Source of the DNA: Hyaloperonospora brassicae
Taxonomy: Eukaryota > Oomycota > Peronosporomycetes > Peronosporales > Peronosporaceae
Assembly: GCA_947650285.1 (NCBI GenBank)
Contig: CANTFL010001489.1
Location: 1 to 64,000 of the forward strand
DNA length: 64,000 nt
Direction of reading: 5' to 3'
Each line of letters opens with the position of its first letter. The first letter of the stretch is position 1. Under the pieces are notes generated by a model. That model was not told where the DNA came from. It worked only from the letters and a program-made list of their open reading frames with translations, and did not search any database. The translations under genes were made by a program, and so were the position numbers. Of the stretch, positions 9,873-23,639 are shown piece after piece.

Positions 9873-11946
9873 TACATTAGAACCTGTCTAAAGTAATACT
9901 GCCTAATGTAATAACCCACCTAATGTAATATTCTTTTCTGGTCCCGACTTGGGACCCATATTAAATGTAATAAACCTTCCTAAACTGATACTTGGTAGCC
10001 AAAGGCTGGTCCCAAAATGTTTTTAAAGTAATACTCACTTTATTGAGGACTTTGAAATCAAGTGCAAAGCAGCAAATGGGCCTTGGGAAAGAATTCTAAA
10101 ATGGGCTTCTGCACCAGTTGTTTAGTCCTGATCTTCCCATTTATGTCCTTCATTTGATGGAGGCTTATGAGTAAGTCCTGGTTCAGGTCTGGCTGCTGCA
10201 ACCAAACGTATTCAAGCGTCTGCGTGGTATCGAGTGTCTGAGATGACATGACACGAGGAAGCCCTTCCGTGTCATCTTCCTATTCCTCCACTTGATCGGA
10301 TCGAAGGTGCTTAGCAATGATATCATCTTCATCTGGTGTGTAGGCGACCTCCTCCTCAGCAGGATAGTTAAAAAGGACTCTGCTGTCCATTGGATTCTGG
10401 CACCGCAACTGACGAATTCGCAATCGAAGATCTTTAATGACCTCATTGTCGATCGGCTGCTGTGCAGTAAATTCAGGGGTTCCCAAAGCTACCGAGCGAA
10501 TCGTGCAATGAAAGAAGCAATTCGAAATTGTTTCGGCCTTGACATCTAAGTTCCAAGCTGCAACCGCCATCCGAATGACCCGAAGAACATCAATCATCTC
10601 CGGATCTTCCCCATTTTGCTCGAGGCGCTGAAGGAACAAGCGATTGAAGCGCCTGCGATAATAGGCCTTCAAATTCCTGATTATGCCTGCGTCGCACGGC
10701 TGGAGTTTCGAAGTCGTATTTGGTGGAAGGTAAAAAAACTGTGGTATTGCGAACCGGATAACTGTAGGAAGTTGGGCAAGCGGTATATGCGCACTGAATT
10801 TATCCATGATTAGAAGAACTTGGCGTCCGGCCATGCGAGCATCAAATAATTTTAGTTAATCGTTGAAGATGGCTTGTGTCATCCATGCTTTATAGTTGTT
10901 TCGGTACTTGCAGCCGATGGTGTCAAGGTTGATGTTTTTGAAACAACGCGGACTTTTCGACTTTCCTATGACGAGGGGCGGCAGCCTGTCACTTCCATTT
11001 TCATTGCAGCACACTGCCAAGGTGATACGCTCTTTGTTTTGTTTGCGGCCTTCCAGATGCTTGGTTGCCAGCGAATAATCTGCCTGTGAATAAGTTTACG
11101 TAAGCACAAAGTTTCACAAAATATTTTAAACAAGACCACTTGCCAAAAAAACTTGTAGCCGGAAGAATAGCCCTGTTTCATCCATGTTGTGGATATCTTG
11201 TCACTCGTACTTGTCCAGCTTCTCCCGAATGGCAGAAGGCGATTACTAGATGAGTTTCATGTCATCAAAACCACTCTACCTAAAACGGCGAAAAGATTTG
11301 ATCCCATCCCGGTCTTTAAATGATTCCAGCCAGCCATTCGAGATCTCCGACACATCATGCTCAGGGTAGAGGTGGTCAAATATAAGGGTTGCTTTTTTGA
11401 TAAGATCCCGCTTACGTTGACGCGATCCTGATGGCTAAGGAGCCACTTAAAGAGAGCAGATTCCATCTGAGGATACTTAACAGTCCTTTGACGTTTTGCG
11501 TCAAGATTTCTGTTGTCGCCCTTCGCTAAGTTTGTCTCTTTCCTCTTGAGAAAGCCTGAGATTGTAGGCTGACTGACTTTCACCTTGTGCCTCTATTCTA
11601 GCCACTAGATGAGCTCCTTCTGGCTGAGCTGAGGATTCTTATCATGGTGCTCACACAAAGCAATGCGGATCTTGTCCGTCATTGTCGTGTACTGAGCGCC
11701 TTTTGGAGGCATATTGGAGGGAGAAAAGTTGGTGGGACGACGGGGGACTCCCTGTTTATATAGGTGAGGGGGTTGACTGGGGGTGGCGGCTGCAGCAAGA
11801 ATCAAAAATGTAAACAAAGCCGATCGCAATATTATTCCCACTTGAAAAATACTTAAAATTTCTGTCCCTGCCTAAAGTAAAAACCTACGTAAAGTAATAC
11901 CATGACATCGGTCTCAACGATATAACTTTAGACAGGTTCGACTTTA
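9873..11946 (-). mobile_element. Pogo/Tigger-type DNA transposon, decayed
   Basis: A roughly 2.07-kb element with terminal inverted repeats. The left end reads TA-CATTA-GAACCTGTCTAAAGT; the right end read on the minus strand is TA-AAGTC-GAACCTGTCTAAAGT. The shared 15-bp core sits at the same distance from a TA dinucleotide on both sides, as expected for Tc1/mariner/pogo elements that duplicate TA. Subterminal CCTAATGTAATA/CCTAAAGTAA motifs recur inside each end. It encodes a broken pogo transposase on the minus strand. Confidence 0.88.
10280..11712 (-). pseudogene. Pogo/Tigger transposase (CENP-B-like HTH plus DDE_1), broken
   Basis: ATG 11712 starts MPPKGAQYTTMTDKIRIAL, a CENP-B N-terminal helix-turn-helix, followed by SQPTISGFLKRK. 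Two stop codons interrupt the HTH region near 11605-11590. The DDE catalytic core follows: NMDETGLFF (first Asp, near 11190), VIGKSKSPRCFKNI, LLIMDKFSAH (second Asp, near 10800), PPNTTSKLQPCDAGII (third acidic residue, near 10720). A 69-nt intron (donor GTTTTT at 11152, acceptor CACAG ending 11084) would join FFRLQ to ADYSLATKHLEGRKQ, which matches the family order; without it the frame has stops. A further stop lies just before the second Asp segment. The C-terminal 184 codons are intact. It is probably inactive. Confidence 0.85.
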
Positions 11947-14900
11947 TACATGCAGAGTCGTTACATATAAGTAACAACTACGGTTTGGCATGAGCGCGCA
12001 TTATTACCAAAGCAAGCCTTGTTCGCGAAACGTCTCTCCTGTCATCAGTCGATCTACCTCTCCATCAGATGTGCTACGCCAGTACTTGCGTGGATACAAG
12101 CTGCCTGATTCATGTCACCCACATCTGTACCACCTCATTTGTCAGTCGCGGCACTCACAAATTACGCACACTACACTCTATGTCCTGCCGTCAAGTTACC
12201 GATTGCATTACCAAGCACATAGCCTGCAACAAGCAGTACAAAAGTCAGGCGCGTTCTGAATCGTCTGCAGCGCAATTACAACGACTGCGAGCGCTCGTTG
12301 CCCACGAATTGTCACATCGTCAACTAGTTTATGTAGCCCCCTGTGTCACATGATGGAGCGTCACCGGCGATCGAGCTTTCTTTTCTATCCGTATAGCACC
12401 TATCAGCTCCAGTACCTACTATGTAAACTCGTTGGGCTTGCAAGCTGGCAGAATGACGTTTCCGGCTTGGACGGTTCATCGGTCGTATCGCTACATCACC
12501 GCATATATTTACGGTATGTGGTCGTGTATCCGGAGCAATCGGGGGTGAAACTGCTGCATTAGGGTGTGCACTTGTCGTGTATACAAGGTCTAGATGTGAT
12601 GGTCTTAGCGCGAAGTGACAGCATTAAATAGCTTTCGCCATCTTTACATCGCGATTGGGTTACCCGAAAGATTGGCCAAGTGCGAACAAGAGAATGCTTC
12701 CTAACAAGCTTACCGAGATAAAATGACAAGGTACGATTGTAAACTTATGCATGAGTCACCGAACAGTGGACGTAATTTTGCTGTCTGACCTATCGGCAAG
12801 CTAAGCGCCTTTTGCCCCACATACATGCATTTAGTTGGGATCATTACATCGATCTCGATCTCGACCTCGGCGTGGTCTGTCTTTTAGACGCGGACGCTTT
12901 GCGTACACCATGGTGTTCCCGAATCAGAGCATCGAAGCAGATCCTAAGAAAGATGTTTATGCGAAGATCCCGCTATCTGATTATACCAAAGAGGTCGTGA
13001 TTTCGATAAATGTTGCTCCTCCTAAGAATTTGGATAGGACGTTTCAGGTACGCCATCCTAACGTGCATCTGCAACCTGCTGGACCATTGTACTGAGTCGA
13101 TCCCATCTAACAAATAGGCATCATTATAGATCACCTTTCGACTCAGCCTGATGGCGAGCAGGATGGTATGCCAGGGCCCGCCTAAACCTTCTTTTCGATA
13201 TGCTCATAATTTCATCGTTTTGCTTAGAAAATCTTGACTGCAAACGACAGCGTTGCAAATTTTACGATCGAGTAAACTACAGCGAATGGAGGACTGGAGT
13301 ACAAGAATTCTCACTTAAGAATTTAGGGACAGCGTGCTATAAGAAACGTGTTTGGACGTGTTTTGTGCTGCCTCGTGTAATTTAATGCAAAGGCTTAAGT
13401 TTGGATTTGTTTATTCAATCGTAATATCAAGATTAGTTTTACTTAACCAAGTAAGTCATATATGCTTTTGTTCGCCATCTTTCCCTTGCCTTGTTCGGAT
13501 CTTTCGAAAACCACTTCTGTAGAAAAAGAAAACTTCGTAAAGTCTAAATTTTTAGCACATTGATGAGCCACGACAATTGCCTGTAAAGCAAATGGTGGCT
13601 CACCATCCGTTGCACTTCACTCGATCTTACAGTATCTACATTTGTACTTGGATTATCTCTTATTTAAAGTAGAAACATTAAAACATGAATTTGTACTTAT
13701 TTTGTAAGAAACAGGGTGGTTCGATTAATGTGTGCCTAAACTCAGAAAAGACGCCTATTTTTGGCATTTACGAAGCAATTTAATCATGTTCCGTGATACC
13801 TGGGAAAGTTCCATCATAATGGGGACACTTCTAGACCGGGGTCTAATTTCATAGCGATGCACTCGACCACATGATATCTTTTACACCATTATCACCTCGG
13901 CAAAGCATCTTGGTATGATAGCGCGATCACCACAAACCTATTCACGATCGAAAAGCTTAGCCCTTGTAAATCCATTAACGTTTCGCATGCTCATGCAGCA
14001 CCCTTTTTGTAAAGCCTAGTCGGACCTAAATTTTATTTTATGCACACAGAAAATATGCGACACGTACGAGCAAGGAATATTTCTATAAACATAGGTATAA
14101 GATAATAAAGTTAACAGCGAACAGTCTGAATAGGGCATATAGAGCATTGGTGCTTAACAGTTCAGTCGGCATTTAAAACGACTAAGATGAGAAATAACAA
14201 AATCAACATATATTGAGGTTTGGAGGATAGTTCTCTTGTCACATTAACACCAGTAATGGCTTAAGCATCATACTGGCAGTGTCAAGCCTAGCATATAGAT
14301 TCAATGAGAACTAGTTATCCTCTTGATACCAAGCATCTCCTGATGTGATTACGCAAATCCATACGGACATAATTTGGATTAAAAAGTCGTGTCAAATCCT
14401 CCCTATATTAACCTGCAGTCCTGGTGCATACATACCCTAATGATCATTAACGACGATCAGTAATTGGATAATTGAGGTTCCATACACTTACTGATGTGTA
14501 ACTACCCATAGAAAAGCTTTTCAGTAAAGTGAAAACCTATACCTGAACAACATAATACCCTAGCACCCCCAAATCATCTCTTCGAATATATCGCTTCTCC
14601 AACATCAAACAGAAAACGCAGTGACTGCTCAAACAGGCCCCTTCCATATATTAGCGATTTCTCGATAATTTTGTGAAAAAGAAGCACGCGTATCGGTATA
14701 ATCGTCTGAGATATGACCAAAGAGAACTGGAGTGACCTGTGACTCCGGGTCGTATATGAACTTTTGGCTATCAATTGGTTGATTAATAATCAATGAGTTG
14801 GAATGAGTCATGATTTAATGAGAATTTTACGTGAACGCGTTCCTCTTCGCGATATAAGCACATTGCGTATATGTATAATCGATTGTAAATAAATGCGCTT

Positions 14901-16199
14901 TGCTTTTTGCTACTTCCTACACACTACATCCTTAAAATGTCCAAGTAGTGCTATTTAAGAGCACTGATGCGGTTATCATTTATTTTAAACGTAAGATGTG
15001 GTTGTGCCTTTAGGTCAGAGACACGTAGCCATCCTAGTCGTTTGCTGGGGTTGTTTTAGATCGTAGAAACAGGTGTGACAAATATTTGGTGCTTTTATGC
15101 ACTCCCACAACGATCACAAATCTTGCATATCCACCTTACCAATGCTGAACGATTTCTAAAGTTGCGAGCAAAGGTGACCACTCGCATCAGGAACCTGAAG
15201 TCTTTGGCGACCTTGGTCTATAAGGTGTTCAATATTACTTTTGGTGTGAACTCAACCCAGTAATAGCAACATCAGTAAGTATGTTTAAAAACGGATACAC
15301 TAGTCTCGATCCCCTCACTGCAAATAGTCATCGCGATGTACAGCAAATATCGATTAATGAGGCGGTGACCTTCTAAATTCTTCCGCACCATTATCGTAAA
15401 TATATCGTTACCAGGGATATGATATGCGCAAAAAATTATTCTTTGCCGAAGTTTTAAAATCCTGGATGACGACATATAGTCTTCGTACGTATGTCTCCTA
15501 CAATTCCAGCAACATCACAAATTCGTGCTGTTTAGATCCACGGTGAAATCAGATAAGTTTATGCGAGGGCTTTGACCTAAGATCTACCTGTAATAAAACG
15601 ATTTTTTTGCCGGGTATTATCCTTGTGATGTCTACAACATCAACGTGACGGTTATTTTTGTCTGTCTCAGAAATGACAACTTTGTCATTAGTTTTCATGA
15701 CATTAATCGCATTTTTGCAGCCTTAAGAGAAAAAGTGTGTAGTTTCGATACGACCCATGACCTCGGATTTATGACAATTTTTGTGGGTCATAGAGATATT
15801 CATACATCCGCGAAAATTATACATGAAGACAGGAGAGCGGTTATGATTCTGTTACAGTTGGAAAATATTGACATAAACGATCTGATATTCATATTAAAAC
15901 GCCTTTCACTGCTTGCAAAGCTTCATATGCATGTTTGCGACCTTGTGCCTAGGGATGTGACTATAAGTTTAGCAAAAATTGAAGCTCTATAAGTTTAATG
16001 ATTGGAATATTATCATCTTGATCTACAACACGCCATTCTTCATTGTAGATGGCCTATATATGACAACTTGCATCCTCTTACGCCCAACGCGACGTCATAA
16101 GTCAAACCAATAAAGTATCATTGGTGCCAAACCAAAGATATTACCGGCGCTGCCGTTTTCGGAACGCTCTAGGATACAACAAACGTGAAGATATTGGCA
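11947..16199. other. AT-rich gene-poor stretch
   Basis: About 4.2 kb with frequent stops on both strands and only short open frames, apart from the small frame at 12910. The composition resembles strongly decayed transposon sequence, but I could not assign a family. Confidence 0.4.
12910..13095 (+). CDS. Short unassigned open frame (61 residues)
   Basis: The ATG has a good context (ACCATGG). The frame starts MVFPNQSIEADPKKDVYAK and continues with a regular mixed-strand pattern (VVISINVAPPKNLDRTF). A GTACGC after residue 46 could be a donor, so it could be a first exon. No family is recognised and there is no supporting neighbour. Confidence 0.25.
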   Translation: MVFPNQSIEADPKKDVYAKIPLSDYTKEVVISINVAPPKNLDRTFQVRHPNVHLQPAGPLY

Positions 16200-16420
16200 A
16201 CTCTCGCAAGTTCGACTCGCTTATAGCCATGAGCTGTCAATTTATACCAGGACATATATTTAGGCCAGCGCGATCAAGAACTGCTTTTATCACATCTAAT
16301 GTTTGCAAATCCACCACGAAATTCATGCTAAGGGAGGAAGCATAGATTTGGAAGGAGAAAATAGCGAGCAGCAGGATAGATATTTGGAGCAGAAGGTGGT
16401 AATGAAATTTCATACAGATG
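16200..16420 (-). pseudogene. Decayed Gypsy integrase fragment
   Basis: On the minus strand a segment reads SLSMNFVVDLQT, the form of the first catalytic Asp block of Gypsy integrases (SMDFVVDLPT). A proline/leucine-rich stretch as in the preceding linker comes before it, in another frame. Stops and shifts surround it. Confidence 0.4.
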
Positions 16421-17512
16421 CTTCTCCTAAACCTAAATACGTCTTGGATGCCAGTAGCGATCTTATCATATAGATCTACGCTATTGATTTGTGCGAGGCG
16501 AGATTTGAGGTGAGTGCTCAAGATGCAGTATGTGTCAACGGCCAAACAACTTGCAAAATTCATGACAAAATCAGTTCCTACACCGAAGTTCAGTAGCTTA
16601 TCGAGCTAAGTAATGTTGTGAGGAATTAAAGTCATTTTTTTGGCTTATGTGTATTTCGCCATCCAGTGACAATTGCTTAGTCGCTGGGATGAATACCGGT
16701 GCTCTGGGTATGTATGCTTCACTTTTATTCCAAATTTATTCTCAGGAATGATTAGCGCCGGGACCACATGTTCAATTTGTTGTAATTCTCACTAGAGACC
16801 TTGGGTGGAGCCATTTATACCTCCGGGGAGAAAGAGAGAAGATTTGTGGTATTTTTCGTTACCCGGTAGACCCACTATAATCGGAATATTAAACACTCTT
16901 CGGCTATGTGCAATCGCATCACCCCTGCGTGGGTATAGATACACGCATCTCTATGGTCCTGGATCCAGGGCTTTCAACTCATCCACCGAGGTCGTTTATC
17001 TGCCTCCGGTTGAGTCTATTCAATCCCATATACGTTAGTCGGTCGTTGTCACGAGACTGTGAATCTGTCCCTTGGGACAATTTAGAGTGTATTGTAGCAA
17101 ATTTAAATCGACGTATTATCGAGCGGTAGTGAAGCATTCTTTTTAGTTCTATCTTATGTATAAACTATTATAAATTCTTCATGCCAACATCGGCGTCGAT
17201 TTTAATCTTTACATCGTCGGAAATATGTGGTTACTCTCCAACGCGATCTTAATATTCTTGGCCCAATAGCGGTGAATCAGGGACCCATGGTATCCTCTAT
17301 AATAGCCTTCGTATCCAAAAGCACTGCAAACGGCAGTAGATAACTGCCTTCAGTGTCCGAATACGAATCGGAGTCCCCGGCTTGTAGCTTGTAATGGCCA
17401 GGGTCGCTTTTTTACTTCTTTGCAGCGTGGGCAGTCTCAAGTATTGCCTCATTATGGCTCATTTTTTGTCTTTTTCTACGTTGAACCTTGGTCTATTTTT
17501 CATAAATTATCT

Positions 17513-18137
17513 TACCGTCTAATTGATTGCAGAGCCATTGACCTTATCGAATACGGTCGGAGTAGAGGGCGTGATAACTTTTCTTTATTCATTTGGGTGG
17601 GCCATTTAAGGCTCTTGTGACGTATAATCGTCATACCATCATCACATTGGACACGTTGCATTCCATGTAGCGTTTAGCCTTTCGCTAGTATATATATCTT
17701 GACGCACAATGATATATATAACTCATCTTCGCTCCACTCGCTATAGACGAGTTTCCTTTCACTTAGCACTTTTCCGGATGAGCGACTTAGTTTCTGCTTC
17801 GGTGGCAGCTTGCTTGCCAACCGCCGTTCACGGCATTGTCTCTTTCCGTGTTCTGGCATGTACTTAATTCCGTTCGTCTTGTCCCATTATCTTTGTCCCT
17901 TCGGCCTTGTCTCGGTTGCCTTGTCCCGTCTAGGTAACTTTGTCGTATATGACAACCACCTTCATATGCATTGAACGCTATATTTACCTTTATGAGTTAT
18001 GATACCGTCTGACTGATTGTAGATCCATCAACCTTATCAAATCCAGTCGGACTTGAGGGTGTGCTGACTACGCGTTTTCGATACGAATTGATCTTTCCAG
18101 TGCTATTGTGCCGTATATAATTGTCATACAACCACCA
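17513..18137. repeat. Pair of diverged direct repeats of about 130 bp
   Basis: 17513-17643 and 18004-18137 align through ACCGTCT, CTGATTG-like, CATYRACCTTATC, GTCGG and GAGGGYGTG segments, ending in a shared GT-TATAAT-GTCATAC-like tail. The spacing is about 491 bp. They could be remnants of a short LTR pair or a duplicated transposon fragment; nothing coding lies between. Confidence 0.5.
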
Positions 18138-19414
18138 TATTTTCAGTCTCATGCATGAATTAACCATACAGCGAAACAATACTATCATAATTTTCGGTCA
18201 TATTCGCGACAAATTCAGGATCCTTTTTTATTTTATTGATGTTGAAGCATCAGGTCGAGCATCGCTCCCAATTAAACGTTCAGTTTAATATATTCGTGCA
18301 TTCTGGAAGTATGTGAGTACGATCTACTCAAAAAGTCCTTATATAGCACGGTTCGCTATGCGCCCTCGCCATTTCAAATATACCAGGCATGACGGTGCAT
18401 TTCCTGAAAGATTAAAGTGGTCTTAAGCAATATAAGTTTGATGGGGCCTAACATTCTGTAAAAAAAGATGAAGAATACATTTTTGCGATCCTATATTGAT
18501 CAAGGTAGGTCTAAAAGTACAATAGAGCACTATGTACGATTTGACAGTGTCAAGTTGTCGTAATCGACCATAGCTAGTTCGTAATTTTTGCGGTGACGTA
18601 CATCGAGCACACCGGCATTTATCAAATATTTCTATGCTTGCATAAAAGGCTATGAGATCAATTGTTGAGGTTTTAATGAGCAAAATCACGTGTTATGTAC
18701 GTGTACGTGTTGTAGATGACATACTGAGGAGACACTTTATTTCAATATCACTATTTTCTTACCCTATGTAGTTACTTGAAGATTTCGGGAAGTATAAGAA
18801 AGCGTGCGTGGTTGGATGCTGATGCTGCGTGAATATCAATTGGTGAGCGTAAGTGAACGAGCTACATTGAATAACTCAACAGAACTATAATGGAAGGTTC
18901 GGGTTTACGCCGCCATACGAAAAGTAGGGGTCATTATCCTAAACTTCAGCCGGGACAACCGGGCTCGGTCTGCGAAGGGGAGCGTAAACTCAAGTCGCGT
19001 GAAGCTTTCGAGCACAGCCACTGCTGCACATCATTGTGCAGATTTCTGTCGAGGTCCGCTAGGAGCGGATGGTTATTATGCACACATGAATGCTGCGACG
19101 ACCACAGATCCATGGGGACATTTGCAGCTTGTCCACCATCTTGCTGTGAGCGCGGTAGCGATGCGTTCCGCTGCCTACACCCAATACATACTCAAACCGC
19201 CGCGCTAGATGGTAGAGCCTGCGAAGGCGAGAATGGTGCGGCCGTCGACGCCGCCGCATCTAAGTGAAACTCGTGGCTCTGTCTCCCACCACATGCTGTG
19301 ACGCTAAATGGTGTGTGACCGCTCGACGGAGCCCGTGGATGAGGCCCCAGTACTTTGGCGTGTTGTTGGTCGTGTCAGCCTGAGCAAAGGGCATGCTTGC
19401 TGCCCAGACTACCT
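18138..19414. other. No supported gene; composition change near 18.8 kb
   Basis: The first part is AT-rich decayed sequence. From about 18,890 the GC content rises and continues into the LINE remnant, so the last 500 bp may be its 3' end. Frames up to 125 codons on the plus strand show no domain. Confidence 0.4.
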
Positions 19415-21080
19415 CTACCACTCGCGTGTCCGTGTCAACGCGTACCAGATTCGAACTAGACCCAACTGGTCCTGGATTAATCTGTGAGCCTCCGTCGAAA
19501 ATATCAGATAAAGTCTCCGACTGCAGACTGGTCGCTGGTAATTAATAGGCCCAGGCTGCTCGATTAGGCTCTCATTCAGCGCGCCTGTCACGGCTCGCTT
19601 TGAAGCAGCTTGTACTCTTAATTGTACACGTATGCCAGAAACTAAAGTCGCGCAATGCATTGGCGACCGTAGCATTGGTTGTAGACTGCAGCGTGGACTG
19701 ATCCGCATCTGACTCGTGGCGAAGCCGTGGGAGCGCGCACCAAATGGCATGGATAATCGTCGCTGCCTTTAATCGCCATAGAGCTCTGGTCACCTTACAC
19801 AAGGCGCCGCGATGCTTATTATCATCCTCTTTTAGACGGTCGCATACCGCCTGCCACGCGCGGGACGGCGTGTCGACAACGACCAGCTAATGCACGATCC
19901 GATGAGTACCTCCGACACGTTCTTCCCTAGACGCCGCCGTCGGGCACCAAAGTCAGCCCACGCCACCGGCCACTCCCGGCAGACATGCTGGAGTGGATCG
20001 ATACGTCACGTACGCCCAAAGTGTGCGGCCAAACCGGTCACTGTGCACATAATTCCATAGATTAACCTTATTCGCGTTGATTCTGTAGAGCTTCTGTACC
20101 GTGTTAGCCCCCACTCCTGTCACTGCGCGGATGTCACTCCACTCGATCTGCGCGATCGATTTGTGCATGTCATCGGTTTATAGAGCCTACTCAGCAATTG
20201 CTCGGTCTCTGTAGTGCTTCCTTTCCTTCGCTCTATGCATTGACGCGACCGCCTTGTACGTCCTCCACCTGGGACGCCATCCCGCACCTATGTGCATCTG
20301 TACGAGTCGAGACAGTCCCGGTTGGTCGTGAAAACAAAGTTCGCGGCTGCTGACGTCGGCTCTGGCTTGTCTCTCGCAGTTATAGCGCGACTCAACTGGA
20401 CGTGCCGGCTGGCCTAATGTAGCGTTCTAGTAGATGAAACCGTCTGCGTTGTCAGTAAGGCCCACGATTGATGCTAAGACACACTTGCTCCTATCCGCAG
20501 CAGGTTCTTAGTCGCGTCAGGGTCGAAGCAGGAGATCCGGATAGATACACACCATAGCCTTGCATAAATCTGACACTGCCCTCCGCACCGCCTGAGTGCA
20601 GGGTTGCCGTAGCTCAAACCTGATCGTTCCATCTCCCATTCACGACCAGCTGAGGAGGTCGCAAAGCTTGAGCCATTTGTCTCCACGCCGCAGAAGGCTC
20701 ATATCCTTAGGATCCCCTCTTCCAGTAATTCGCCAAAGTTGCGTGTCTAGTCGCACGCAGTCAAGCCATTCTGAACAAATGATTCCACTCAGCCGTCTAC
20801 GCCGGTTACACATTTTTGTAAGAGGGCTCATCGTGTCGCTATCGACGACAACCTGCAAGCTATCGCCCTTCCATTGTGCAGCGTAGAGATGTCTCCGAAG
20901 GAGATACTCTGTTTCGACCACAAAGCTGGCACGTGATGAATCGATATTGGAGCAGTGCACGTGACGCACCATGTCCGCCTGTCTTGTCCATATGGCGTCC
21001 GCGACCCGGAAGTCTGCCACATGCGCACCCTTCCTTGCCAGAGCTAGGTAAACGGAAAATCCCTCTTGCCTTGCCAACAT
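19415..21080 (-). pseudogene. LINE C-terminal region, broken
   Basis: Downstream of the reverse transcriptase on the minus strand are several open pieces in shifting frames, including LWRLKAATIIHAIWCA near 19770. This resembles the tryptophan/histidine-rich tail typical of LINE ORF2 proteins. There is no intact frame. Confidence 0.5.
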
Positions 21081-21595
21081 GATGTCGCCTAAGATCCTAG
21101 CCGGACCGTTCTAACATGCTGTTTATTTATCCACAGCTGTGGCGGCCATCGCAAGAAAGTCCTTATCAAAGTGAGGCAATGCGGGGCCTCCATCACAAAC
21201 GGTAAGACCGGCATGCGCCTCGCTTATCCACCCTCGACCTGAAGCTCCAGCCTGCGACCCCCAACTGAAACTAATAACCAGATGTTGCAGCGAAGACACG
21301 ATACCCCGAGTTGGCCACGATTGTAGGGACAGGAACTTTACCTTAGAGATGACAATGGCTGCTGCCTGCTTCGCTCGGCTTCGAAAAGTGTTTGTCTTCC
21401 GTCGCGCTAGCTCAAGCCGAGAGTTTTGCGCGATTAGGCACGCATCGCAGTTGTCCTTGACCGTGCTTACCGCCCCAACGAGGACACCTGGATACCGACA
21501 CCGATCGCTAACGTGCAGCAGTCGAGCTCCGTGGGGCAGATCCTGGTCAATACATGTCCAGAAGCCCCGTCTTCCCGCTACAGTGCTTGCAAGAC

Positions 21596-22405
21596 TTATA
21601 CAAAGTCCTCCGGTAACTTGACGTAGACAGCAGTATCGTCGGCCCTACCACAAACCGTCACCGACAGCACCTCTGACTGATAAGATAATCGTATACCAGA
21701 CAAATTATCCTCAAGCATCTCGTAGAGTGGTTCCACCGCTAGTATGAAAAGTAAATGTGCCATCAGGAATCCCTGTAGGATTCTACATATGACGTGAAGC
21801 AGCTTGGACAGGTAATCGTTCACGATATATCGGCTCCTCGTACTAATGTGCAATGCCTTTACGACGTGCAAGTAAGCTAGCGGGAACCCGATTTTTTTGA
21901 AGCACGAAGAGAAATAATACCCGCGACAGCGAGTCATATGTCGTTGAGAAGTCCAGTAGCGAAACCTGCGCGCACTGGAGATTGTAATCTTCTTTGGCAT
22001 AGATCTTTGCAGCTGCGAGTATATGGACGATCGTCGACATCTAGCGGAGCGGTAAAAAACTGGTCTGTATAGGATGAACAATCAACGACAGCAGCGGCAT
22101 TAGTCGTAGTGCAAACACTCGCGTGAAAATCTTATAGTCGGAGTTTAAAAGGGCGCAATTGGGCGATAGTCGAGCGGGTGCTCCGCTCTCTTCGACTTCT
22201 TGATGCACGACACCACCGCCTCCCCAAATGGTTTCGGCAGAACGGTTCCGAGTACGCATACATTATAAAATCCGCACCGAACGAGGCACGAGGCTGTTCT
22301 CATTCTCACGATAACATTCGTTGCCCAGCTCGTCCGGGCTTCACGACTTTCCCCGCTTGCACCCTCTGAAAGACTTGCACGCCTCGTCTTCCGGAATCTC
22401 GACAC
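21596..22405 (-). pseudogene. LINE reverse transcriptase, broken
   Basis: Fragments in neighbouring frames read FGEAVVSCIKKSKRAEHPLD and YRPIA (22.25 kb), LLNSDYKIFTRVFALRLMP and IVHPIQTSFLP (22.1 kb), then ILQGFLMAHLLFILAVEPLY and GRADDTAVYVKLPEDF (21.7 kb). The last holds the catalytic ADD, in place of the usual (Y/F)ADD with tyrosine. At least two frameshifts separate the parts. Confidence 0.85.
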
Positions 22406-23228
22406 ACAATGTTGTCATGTCTCTACCAGGAGCTCGAGATAGAAACGAACCAATAAATGCACTGACAATTTCACCATCCGGCGGCGTCTGCTGCATGACT
22501 CATGTCCATCCTTCACGGCTGATCTCCATTGGACCCCGCTTCATTTGTCGACGGCCGTGTCCTGCATCGCTCTGTTGGTTGTACACAGCATTATCCACAA
22601 ATTTTGTCCAGACTCGACCATAGAAGAGCCTCTGTTACCGTGCTGTATAATGTAATTATGACAGAAAGAGAGCCCGCCTTTTCTTCCGCTGCCACTCGAC
22701 TTTGCATTCCACACCATCCAAACCCGCTGCGTATCCGCACCGGTGTTTGCGCGTATGGCGTTGTCCAGCTGTCTTGTTAGGCGCTTTAGGCGCTCGCGAT
22801 AACCTTCTTAGCACGCCCCGCGCATCTTGAGCTGTAATCTCGCATTGCTGGCGCAGCTCGTTCTTAGCAGTGTCCCAACATAACGCAGAAGCGCTTGCTT
22901 GTTGCACTGTTGTGTCTTTGGGATTATTGACGAATTCCAAGTTTGTCGCCGCGCTAGCAAAGACTCAGTCGACACCACCTCAGACACACTTTAGGGGTAC
23001 TTCGGCGGCGTATACACCTGCCGTCAAAATTTTAATTTGGATCGACCGTCTAGAGACAGCCATACGGATCGCGACTCCGTTGTGATCGGAAAAGGGGCCG
23101 GGATCGACGTGTTGATCGAACGAATCCAGTAGTCATGTTCGGAAGAGCAGTACCACCTGTCATCCCGAACGGGTTGCTTCTCTACCCCCAAGCAAAGTGT
23201 AAAAGCAAGTGTGATGATTCAGACCCCA

Positions 23229-23639
23229 TTAAATCTTTGTTTCGTCGTCTTCAAGGTCATCGGCTAACACATCACTCGGACCACCGCAAGGCAGAAGCTG
23301 ACGAAGCGCACTTGAGTCGTGCTTGTGCCAACGCGACTGGTATGAACGGTCACCACTTTTCACTAGCGTGCAGGAAAAATCGCCACAGAGGAAAGCAAGG
23401 CCGACGACACTGGCTACAACGCCGATCAGCGTGGTAAACAGTATCACACGCTCGGAGACCTGTACCGGTGCGTACACATTGATGACCGTAAACACAAGAT
23501 CGTCCATAATCGCAGTCGCCGCGATGTAGTGTGAGTCCCAGTCCGCCTCACGAAAAGCGCGTAGAGTCGAGATACGACTGTAGGGTTGCAGGAGGATGGC
23601 GACCCTGTCTGCCTGACCTATGCTCGGGCTCCATAGCAA
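23229..23639 (-). pseudogene. LINE AP-endonuclease-like domain, broken
   Basis: The frame reads GQADRVAILLQPYSRI, FREADWDSHYIAATA, FTVINVYAPVQ, LFTTLIGV, FLCGDFSCTL, then SYQSRWHKHDSSAL. NVYAP and GDF are endonuclease/exonuclease/phosphatase signatures; the usual N after GDF is S here, consistent with decay. The N-terminal half of the domain upstream is unreadable. Confidence 0.8.

Noticed and set aside
11947..18889. Search for secreted RXLR or Crinkler effectors in the repeat-rich stretches
   Set aside because: No frame with an N-terminal signal peptide followed by RXLR-EER or LFLAK was seen.
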